Shown piece after piece: positions 57,312 through 64,000 of a stretch of 64,000 nt of DNA (within the stretch, counting starts at the first letter, position 1; each line of letters begins with the position of its first letter). Under the pieces are notes generated by a model that saw only the letters and a list, made by a program, of their open reading frames with translations, searched no databases and was not told the DNA's origin. The stretch is from Streptomyces solicavernae (GTDB taxonomy: Bacteria > Actinomycetota > Actinomycetes > Streptomycetales > Streptomycetaceae). The DNA is taken from NCBI RefSeq assembly GCF_029968095.1, contig NZ_JASCIR010000015.1:1-64000 (forward strand), in the 5' to 3' direction. The position numbers were made by a program, and so were the translations under genes.

Positions 57312-58394
57312 ATGACTGCCACCACCCCCGACACCGACCCCGGGACCACCCCGGACACCGACCTCGGCACCGACCCCGGGACCACCTCGGACACCGACCC
57401 CGGCACCGACCCCGGCGCCTACGGGGAGCTGCGTGCCCAGCTCGCCACGCTCACCACGGAGGCGTTCCGGCCCGAGCTCGCCGAGATCGACCGCCTGTCC
57501 ACGCTCGACATCGCGCACACCATGAACGGCGAGGACGCCTCCGTCCCGGCCGCGGTCGCCGCGCAGCTGCCGCAGATCGCCGCCGCCATCGACGCCACCG
57601 CCGAGCGCATGGCCCGCGGCGGCCGCCTGATCTACGCGGGCGCCGGCACCGCCGGACGGCTCGGCGTGCTGGACGCCAGCGAGTGCCCGCCGACCTTCAA
57701 CACCGACCCGGCGGACGTCGTCGGCCTGATCGCGGGCGGCCCGTCCGCGATGGTCACGGCCGTCGAGGGCGCCGAGGACTCCAAGGCGCTGGCCCGCGAG
57801 GACCTGACCGCGCTCGGCCTGACCGCCGACGACACGGTGGTCGGCATCTCCGCCTCGGGCCGCACCCCGTACGCGATCGGCGCCGTCGAACACGCCCGCG
57901 CGTCCGGCGCCCTGACCATCGGGCTTTCCTGCAACGCGGACAGCGCGCTCGCGGCGGCCGCCGAGCACGGCGTCGAGGTCGTCGTCGGGCCCGAACTCCT
58001 CACCGGCTCCACCCGGTTGAAGGCGGGCACGGCCCAGAAGCTCGTCCTCAACATGCTGTCGACGATCACGATGATCCGGCTCGGCAAGACGTACGGAAAC
58101 CTGATGGTGGACGTCCGCGCCTCCAACGCGAAGCTGCAGGCCCGCTCGCGCCGCATCGTCGCCCTCGCCACCGACGCCTCGGACGCGGCGATCGAGTCCG
58201 CGCTCGCCGCGGCCGACGGCGAGGTGAAGACGGCGATCCTGATGATCCTCGCCGACGTCGACGCCGCCACCGCGAACACCCTCCTGACCGGCTCGAAGGG
58301 CCACCTCCGCGCAGCCCTCACCGCCGCCCCGTCCGCCCCGTCCGCCCCGTCCGCCCCGTCCGCTCCGTCCGCTCCGTCCGCCCCCGGCACCTGA
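57312..58394 (+). CDS. murQ: N-acetylmuramic acid 6-phosphate etherase
   Basis: 360 aa. MurQ cleaves the lactyl ether of MurNAc-6-phosphate to GlcNAc-6-phosphate and lactate. The SIS-domain signature is GRLIYAGAGTAGRLGVLDASECPPTF, with the catalytic Glu in DASE, plus GISASGRTPYAIGAVEHA and GPELLTGSTRLKAGTAQKLVLNML. Unlike the compact E. coli enzyme it has a DTDPGTT repeat leader of 35 residues and an (SAP)n tail. It follows the MurR-like gene by 73 nt and precedes the PTS gene by 32 nt. Confidence 0.95.
   Translation: MTATTPDTDPGTTPDTDLGTDPGTTSDTDPGTDPGAYGELRAQLATLTTEAFRPELAEIDRLSTLDIAHTMNGEDASVPAAVAAQLPQIAAAIDATAERMARGGRLIYAGAGTAGRLGVLDASECPPTFNTDPADVVGLIAGGPSAMVTAVEGAEDSKALAREDLTALGLTADDTVVGISASGRTPYAIGAVEHARASGALTIGLSCNADSALAAAAEHGVEVVVGPELLTGSTRLKAGTAQKLVLNMLSTITMIRLGKTYGNLMVDVRASNAKLQARSRRIVALATDASDAAIESALAAADGEVKTAILMILADVDAATANTLLTGSKGHLRAALTAAPSAPSAPSAPSAPSAPSAPGT
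58331..58384. repeat. 9-bp repeat, 6 copies, in the murQ 3' end
   Basis: Six GTCCGCCCC or GTCCGCTCC units encode the (SAP)n tail directly before GT and the stop. Confidence 0.9.
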
Positions 58395-58426
58395 ACCCCG
58401 GTATCCCCGCACAGCAAGGCCCGTAC

Positions 58427-60007
58427 ATGAGCACCGACAACACGAACCGCGCCATCGCCGCCGCGATCCTGCCCCTCGTCGGCGGCGCAGCCAACATCGA
58501 CTCCGTCGTCCACTGCATGACCCGCCTCCGGCTCGGCCTCCGCGACCGCAGGCTCGTGCAGGACGAGGCCCTGGTCGGACTGCCCGACGTGATGGGCGTC
58601 GTCGAGGACGAGACGTACCAGATCGTGCTCGGCCCCGGAAAGGTCGCCCGCGTCACGCCGGAGTTCGAGGCCCTGGTGGCCGAAGAGCGAGCCGAAGAGC
58701 GGGCCGCCGAGCGGGCCGCCGAGCCCGAGGAGTCCGCCACCTCGCAGGCCCTCACCGCCGATGAACTGGCCGAGCGGGGAGCCGAGTTGAAGGCCGCGCA
58801 GAAGGCCAGGAACCAGACCTCCGTCAAGCTGTTCCTGCGCCGGATCGCCAACATCTTCGTACCGCTGATCCCGGCCCTGATCGGCTGCGGCATCATCGCG
58901 GGCCTCAACGGACTGCTCATCAACCTCGGCTGGCTGACCGCGGTCACGCCCGCCCTCGGCGCCATCGCCTCCGGCTTCATGGCGCTGATCGCGGTGTTCG
59001 TCGGCTTCAACACGGCGAAGGAGTTCGGCGGTACGCCGATCCTGGGCGGCGCGGTCGCGGCGATCATCGTGTACGCGGGCGTCGCGAACATCGAGGCGTT
59101 CGGGCAGAAGCTGTCGCCGGGGCAGGGCGGCGTGCTCGGCGCCCTGGCTGCCGCCGTACTCGCGTCGTACGTGGAGAAGTGGTGCAGGAAGGTGGTGCCG
59201 GAGGCGGTGGACGTCCTCGTCACGCCGACCCTGACGGTGCTGGTCTCCGGCCTGGTCACGATCTTCGGCCTGATGTTCGTCGCCGGTGAGGTGTCCACGG
59301 CGATCGGCACGGCGGCCAACTGGCTCCTCGACAACACCGGCGCGTTCGCGGGCCTGGTCCTCGGCGGCCTGTTCCTGCCGCTGGTGATGCTGGGCCTGCA
59401 CCAGGCCCTGATCCCCATCCACACCACGCTCATCGAACAGCAGGGCTACACGGTCCTGCTGCCCATCCTGGCCATGGCGGGCGCGGGCCAGGTCGGCTGC
59501 GCGATCGCCGTGTTCAAGCGCCTCAAGCGGAACAACTCCATCCGTACGACGATCAGGTCCGCGCTCCCCGCAGGCTTCCTCGGCGTCGGCGAACCGCTCA
59601 TCTACGGCGTCTCGCTGCCCCTCGGCCGCCCGTTCATCACGGCCTGCGTGGGCGGCGCGGCGGGCGGCGCGTTCGTCGGGTTCTTCTCGATGGTCGGCGA
59701 CAAGGTCGGCTCGACGGCCATCGGCCCGTCCGGCTGGGCCCTGTTCCCGCTGCTCGACGGCAACAAGGGCCTGGGCGAGACGATCGCGGTCTACGCGGGC
59801 GGGCTCCTCGTCGGATACGTCGTGGGCTTTGCCGCCACGTACTTCTTCGGCTTCAGCAAGCAGATGCTGGTCGACCTGAACACGGGCCCAGAGGCGGATT
59901 CGGAGGCGGATTCGGAGGCGGATTCGGAGGCGGATTCGGAGGCGGATTCGGAGGCGGTACCGTCCGAGTCTCCCGCCGAGCGCCCGAAGGAGCCCGCTGG
60001 GGTCTGA
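58427..60007 (+). CDS. murP: PTS EIIBC transporter, MurNAc-type
   Basis: 526 aa. The EIIB domain has the phosphorylated Cys30 in SVVHCMTRLRLGLRD, then a charged linker (EERAEERAAERAAEPEE) and an EIIC domain with about 10 helices (GTPILGGAVAAIIVYAG, LGLHQALIPIHTTLIEQQG, GVGEPLIYGVSLPLGRPF). No EIIA domain is present, as for MurP, so a separate EIIA-Crr must supply phosphate. It imports and phosphorylates MurNAc for MurQ, which is encoded upstream. The tail carries ADSE repeats from a 12-bp array. Confidence 0.88.
   Translation: MSTDNTNRAIAAAILPLVGGAANIDSVVHCMTRLRLGLRDRRLVQDEALVGLPDVMGVVEDETYQIVLGPGKVARVTPEFEALVAEERAEERAAERAAEPEESATSQALTADELAERGAELKAAQKARNQTSVKLFLRRIANIFVPLIPALIGCGIIAGLNGLLINLGWLTAVTPALGAIASGFMALIAVFVGFNTAKEFGGTPILGGAVAAIIVYAGVANIEAFGQKLSPGQGGVLGALAAAVLASYVEKWCRKVVPEAVDVLVTPTLTVLVSGLVTIFGLMFVAGEVSTAIGTAANWLLDNTGAFAGLVLGGLFLPLVMLGLHQALIPIHTTLIEQQGYTVLLPILAMAGAGQVGCAIAVFKRLKRNNSIRTTIRSALPAGFLGVGEPLIYGVSLPLGRPFITACVGGAAGGAFVGFFSMVGDKVGSTAIGPSGWALFPLLDGNKGLGETIAVYAGGLLVGYVVGFAATYFFGFSKQMLVDLNTGPEADSEADSEADSEADSEADSEAVPSESPAERPKEPAGV
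59891..59950. repeat. 12-bp repeat, 5 copies, in the murP 3' end
   Basis: Five perfect GAGGCGGATTCG units encode the EADS repeats near the C terminus. Confidence 0.92.
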
Positions 60008-60064
60008 GCCACCCAAGCCCGCCTCGGGGAGGCGTTGTCAGTGGCGGGTTCTAACCTTCGCGAC

Positions 60065-60709
60065 ATGAGCAACGAACCGAACGACGCCTCTCCGAGCCCC
60101 ACTTGGACCGCCCTCCGCGCCCTGCCGACCACCGAACTGCGCAGGCGCGCCGCGATCGTCACCGACGTCACCGAGATCGCCCCGATGACCGTGGACGGCG
60201 CGGAACGCTTCGCCTGGAACGACAGCGGCGGCCAGTCCGCGGTCTGGTACTTCACCCCGGACGACCGCATCCTCCTGCTGACCTTCGACCACGAGTCGGA
60301 GCTGAACCTGTATGCGGAAGGCACGTACGCCCTCCAGAAGTCCCTCTACGACGGCGTCCCCGACGACCTCGTCCACCTGGCCCTGGACCGCCCGGAGAAC
60401 TACGAGTCCCTGAACCTCGTCGACGACGAGACCGGCGCCACGATCCACTACGCGGGCGGCGTCTTCTGGCACGACGGCGACGAGTGGCACATAGCGGCCG
60501 GCACCCGAGCCCACTGCGCCCGCGAGCGCCTGAACCTCTTCACCGAGTCCGGCTTCGACTACTGCCTCTCCGACTACCTCCTCGACACCCCCGAATTCAC
60601 CGCGGAGACCCTGGTCGAGTACCGCGCGGAGGACGGCGGTTACGAGGACGAGGCGGAGGCAGCGGCCCACTTGGCCACCCTGAAGGAGATCTTCACGCAG
60701 CACGCGTGA
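60065..60709 (+). CDS. Hypothetical acidic protein
   Basis: 214 aa, cytoplasmic, strongly acidic. Ordered stretches include VWYFTPDDRILLLTFDHESELNLY and LDRPENYESLNLVDDETGATIHYAGGVFWHDGDEWHIAAG, then a helical C terminus ending TLKEIFTQHA. The pattern resembles small proteins of unknown function common in Streptomyces; I recognise no named family. TAACCT lies 7 nt before the ATG with no Shine-Dalgarno, suggesting a leaderless transcript. Confidence 0.8.
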   Translation: MSNEPNDASPSPTWTALRALPTTELRRRAAIVTDVTEIAPMTVDGAERFAWNDSGGQSAVWYFTPDDRILLLTFDHESELNLYAEGTYALQKSLYDGVPDDLVHLALDRPENYESLNLVDDETGATIHYAGGVFWHDGDEWHIAAGTRAHCARERLNLFTESGFDYCLSDYLLDTPEFTAETLVEYRAEDGGYEDEAEAAAHLATLKEIFTQHA

Positions 60710-60767
60710 CCGGGGCGCCCGGGGCGACCGCTCCGCTTCCACACGCCCACGACAGGCGTACACTTTT

Positions 60768-60779
60768 CTGTACGTACAG
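60768..60779. promoter_or_regulatory. TGTAC-containing palindrome, YefM-type operator
   Basis: CTGTACGTACAG is a perfect 12-bp palindrome 33 nt upstream of the antitoxin start. Flanking GTACAC and GTACGTG add further GTAC half-sites. E. coli YefM-YoeB binds operators with TGTACA cores, so autorepression by this pair is likely. Confidence 0.65.
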
Positions 60780-60812
60780 GATTCCGTACGTGAATCGGCG
60801 AAGGAGGCCGTG

Positions 60813-61064
60813 ATGCGCACCATGACTTACACCGAGTCCAGAGCCAGGTACGCCGAAACCCTCGACAAGGTGGTCGCCGACCGCGAAGAGGTGATCGTGA
60901 CCCGCGCGGGACACGATCCGGTGGTGATAGTCGCCCTCGACGAGTACGAGTCCCTGAAGGAGACGGCCTACCTGCTCCGCAGCCCGGAGAACGCGCGTCG
61001 GATCCTGCAGGCGATCGAAGACCTGGAGAACGGCCAAGGTGTTGTTCGGGAGATGCTGGATTGA
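60813..61064 (+). CDS. yefM: YefM-type antitoxin (Phd/YefM family)
   Basis: 83 aa. TYTESRARYAETLDKVVADREEVIVTRAGHDPVVIVALDEYESLKETAYLLRSPENARRIL is the full Phd/YefM pattern: N-terminal DNA-binding part and C-terminal toxin-binding helix ending VREMLD. AAGGAGG gives an excellent ribosome site. It neutralises the YoeB RNase and represses the operon. The toxin gene starts inside its stop codon. Confidence 0.93.
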   Translation: MRTMTYTESRARYAETLDKVVADREEVIVTRAGHDPVVIVALDEYESLKETAYLLRSPENARRILQAIEDLENGQGVVREMLD

Positions 61065-61321
61065 AACTCGTCTGGCAGGAGCAGGCCTGGGCCGACTACG
61101 TCGGATGGCAGACCGAGGACCGCAAGGTCCTCAAGCGGATCAACGCGCTGCTCCAGGACATCGCCCGCAACGGCAACGAGGGCATCGGCAAACCGGAGCC
61201 CCTGAAACACGGCTTCCACGGCTACTGGTCGCGCCGTATCACGCAGGAACACCGCCTCATCTACAAAGTGGTCGAGGACGAGGTCCGCATCGCGGCCTGC
61301 CGCTATCACTACGAGCGCTGA
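61061..61321 (+). CDS. yoeB: YoeB-type mRNA interferase toxin
   Basis: 86 aa. The catalytic residues fall at the same numbers as in E. coli YoeB: Glu46 (KPEPLKH), Arg65 (EHRLIY), His83 and Tyr84 (CRYHYER). It is a ribosome-dependent RNase that cleaves mRNA in the A site. The start is a TTG that overlaps the antitoxin stop (TTGA), a rare codon that would lower toxin synthesis and tie it to antitoxin translation. All active-site residues are intact, so the pair is probably functional. Confidence 0.93.
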   Translation: MKLVWQEQAWADYVGWQTEDRKVLKRINALLQDIARNGNEGIGKPEPLKHGFHGYWSRRITQEHRLIYKVVEDEVRIAACRYHYER

Positions 61322-61344
61322 GCACGCCCCTCCCCGAACAACGC

Positions 61345-61386
61345 CCGAGGGCGGCACCCCTCTCGTAAGAGGAATGCCGCCCTCGG
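61345..61386. terminator. Bidirectional terminator between yoeB and groEL
   Basis: CCGAGGGCGGCA pairs with TGCCGCCCTCGG, enclosing an 18-nt region that can form a small internal hairpin. It lies between convergent yoeB and groEL ends. Confidence 0.85.
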
Positions 61387-61415
61387 TCAGGACAGGTTGA
61401 TCAACCAGAGGTCGA

Positions 61416-63038
<1,623 letters not shown>

Positions 63039-63204
63039 GTGAAGTGGTCCTCCCGGACGATGGGGGTCCCCCTGCCCGAACGAAGCCGAGAGCTCGGGGG
63101 AGGAAACGCAAACGGACCTGGCTGGCGCCCGCGACGGACGGCCTGCGAGCCTTGTGGTTCCTTGCCCCACCCGGCCCCCGGACCTCACCGACCCGATCCA
63201 AGTT

Positions 63205-63231
63205 CTGTCACTCTCACCTTCAGAGTGCTAA
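63205..63231. promoter_or_regulatory. CIRCE element (HrcA operator), proximal
   Basis: CACTC-N9-GAGTGCTAA: a perfect GAGTGCTAA arm with a left arm reading CTGTCACTC, the 9-nt spacer matching the CIRCE consensus (TTAGCACTC-N9-GAGTGCTAA). It is the copy nearest to groEL. Confidence 0.8.
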
Positions 63232-63239
63232 CGCAATGA

Positions 63240-63266
63240 TTAGCACTCGCCCCCTACGAGTGCAAG
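63240..63266. promoter_or_regulatory. CIRCE element (HrcA operator), distal
   Basis: TTAGCACTC-N9-GAGTGCAAG, eight nt beyond the first element. Together the two copies form a symmetric block GAGTGCTAA-N8-TTAGCACTC between the outer arms. Confidence 0.88.
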
Positions 63267-63314
63267 CGCCTCCCAGGATCCGACGCCTCTCGGACCGGAC
63301 CCGGCGCGCACGCA

Positions 63315-63352
63315 CGAGGGGCCCGCATCCCTCCCGGGATGCGGGCCCCTCG
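63315..63352. terminator. 17-bp-stem terminator after the cold-shock gene
   Basis: A 17-bp perfect stem (CGAGGGGCCCGCATCCC arm) with a 4-nt loop, 34 nt past the stop of the minus-strand cold-shock gene and before the groEL promoter. Confidence 0.9.
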
Positions 63353-63385
63353 CCGTGCGTGCGTCGGTGGCCGATCGCGCCTTGA

Positions 63386-63589
63386 TCAGACGGCGAGCTT
63401 GACCATGTCCGCCTGCGGACCCTTCTGGCCCTGCGAGATCTCGAACTCCACTCGCTGACCTTCTTCAAGGGTGCGGTAGCCGTCCATCTGAATCGCGCTG
63501 TAGTGGACGAACACATCCGCACCACCGTCGACCGCGATGAAGCCGTACCCCTTCTCCGCGTTGAACCACTTGACGGTGCCCTGAGCCAT
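63386..63589 (-). CDS. Cold-shock protein CspA type
   Basis: 67 aa, canonical single cold-shock domain: QGTVKWFNAEKGYGFIAVDGGADVFVHYSAI with RNP1 (KGYGFIAV) and RNP2 (DVFVHY). The ATG follows GGGAGTTAGGC. It binds single-stranded RNA and DNA and acts as an RNA chaperone. A long upstream region without a gene (63590 on) may hold a structured 5' leader, as for other csp genes. It corresponds to the cold-shock gene beside groEL2 in streptomycetes. Confidence 0.96.
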   Translation of the reverse strand: MAQGTVKWFNAEKGYGFIAVDGGADVFVHYSAIQMDGYRTLEEGQRVEFEISQGQKGPQADMVKLAV

Positions 63590-63943
63590 GCCTAACTCCC
63601 CTATTACTGGCCCTTGCACAGATCCACACTTCGCGGACCCGGGTCAGACCTCACCCCCCGACAGGTGGGGGTGTGCGCCGGAACGCGTCGACCGCCGCTG
63701 AATGTATCTGCCCAACTGCCGTCTGCAACAGGTCAATTCGACGAGAAATCTGGGCGCGGCCGATCGGCTGAACGGGGAGGTTTCGCCGGATCACAGAACA
63801 AGTCGGACCGGGCGAAGGGAGCAAATCGTGCGAATTGCGGGAGCGCGTCGACGACAACTCGTCAGCGAATCCAGGAGTTCTCATATGCGCCCGGCATGCG
63901 CGGCGCTCAAAAGCGGAACAGCATTCCCAACTCTATCGCGGCC
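63590..63943. other. Region upstream of the cold-shock gene
   Basis: No convincing gene. It is less GC-rich than the average of the window. A hairpin ACCCCCCGACAGGTGGGGGT (63653-63672) lies near the gene side. It should contain the cold-shock promoter and probably a long 5' leader. A 77-codon minus-strand frame (63651-63884) has no credible features. Confidence 0.5.
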
Positions 63944-63996
63944 AACCATGCAGAATGCCCCCTCCGCTTCCGGCGGAGGGGGCATTCTGCATGGTT
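63944..63996. terminator. 24-bp perfect-stem bidirectional terminator
   Basis: A 24-bp perfect inverted repeat with a 5-nt loop, left arm AACCATGCAGAATGCC then CCCTCCGC (63944-63967). It includes 4-6-nt G/C runs and AT ends, as in strong rho-independent signals, and must terminate a gene beyond the window edge. Confidence 0.9.
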
Positions 63997-64000
63997 CCTG

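Noticed and set aside
57632..60016. A long minus-strand frame opposite murQ and murP
   Set aside because: Shadow of two well-recognised genes; Arg/Gln/Asp-rich composition.
63651..63884. A 77-codon minus-strand gene
   Set aside because: Its product has no recognisable feature, it lacks a ribosome site, and it lies where the cold-shock leader and promoter are expected.

Overview
This 64 kb window is chromosomal DNA of a Streptomyces or a very close relative. The sequence is very GC-rich with strong third-position G/C, GTG and TTG starts are frequent, and many genes overlap by 4 nt (GTGA or ATGA). It carries actinomycete hallmarks: the futalosine menaquinone genes mqnB and mqnD, two XRE-DUF5753/DUF397 pairs, DUF3027, DUF2530 and DUF2771 proteins, bacterial XPB with its partner, a HelR-type RNA polymerase motor, and a stand-alone groEL beside a cold-shock gene. 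The order is mostly housekeeping, with accessory insertions.

Layout. 0-9 kb: a secreted membrane-anchored propeller-like protein, an SGNH hydrolase, a tandem pair of Uma2 nucleases, an aldo/keto reductase, thpR with a tiny membrane-protein gene, a MarR-MFS operon, an RHH protein, a small secreted peptide and an NCS2 purine permease. 9-21 kb: DUF2530, a CtpE-like P-type ATPase, a 1036-residue sacsin-like ATPase, a solitary XRE gene, an XRE/DUF397 pair, a run of overlapping small genes, DUF3027 and an MFS protein. 21-36 kb: DUF2771 lipoprotein, mqnB-mqnD, a cold-shock-domain protein, a HAD hydrolase, an iron-siderophore ABC operon behind a candidate iron box, the XPB partner and XPB, and a GT87 glycosyltransferase. 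36-45 kb: helR, a dihydrofolate-reductase-like protein, cutC, a divergent copper pair (His-rich secreted protein and copA) with three CsoR-like boxes, a second XRE/DUF397 pair and a frameshifted Uma2 gene. 45-51 kb: an Rhs polymorphic-toxin locus whose toxin tip and immunity gene are clearly AT-richer than the surroundings; the Rhs gene is split by an apparent 2-nt deletion. 51-64 kb: HD and GNAT proteins, a Cmx-like exporter, DUF4031 and DUF1905 proteins, a PD-(D/E)XK protein, the MurNAc catabolic set (MurR-like regulator, murQ, murP), a YefM/YoeB toxin-antitoxin pair, groEL behind two CIRCE elements, and a cspA-like gene.

How the parts work together. MurR-like, MurQ and the PTS protein form a MurNAc import and etherase unit. 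The two Fec permeases, the ATPase and the lipoprotein form a complete ferric-siderophore importer. CopA and the divergent His-rich protein are likely co-regulated by a CsoR repressor encoded elsewhere. MqnB and MqnD are two steps of one pathway encoded with a 4-nt overlap.

The most unusual feature is short tandem repeats at gene ends. In five genes (the CtpE-like ATPase, the cold-shock-domain protein, the dihydrofolate-reductase-like gene, copA and the GNAT gene) the repeat unit spans the stop codon, so the 3' end of the gene has been copied one to five times. Several others carry in-frame minisatellites near the C terminus. A second recurrent pattern is a TANNNT hexamer 6-8 nt before the start codon with no Shine-Dalgarno, which suggests leaderless transcripts for eight genes.
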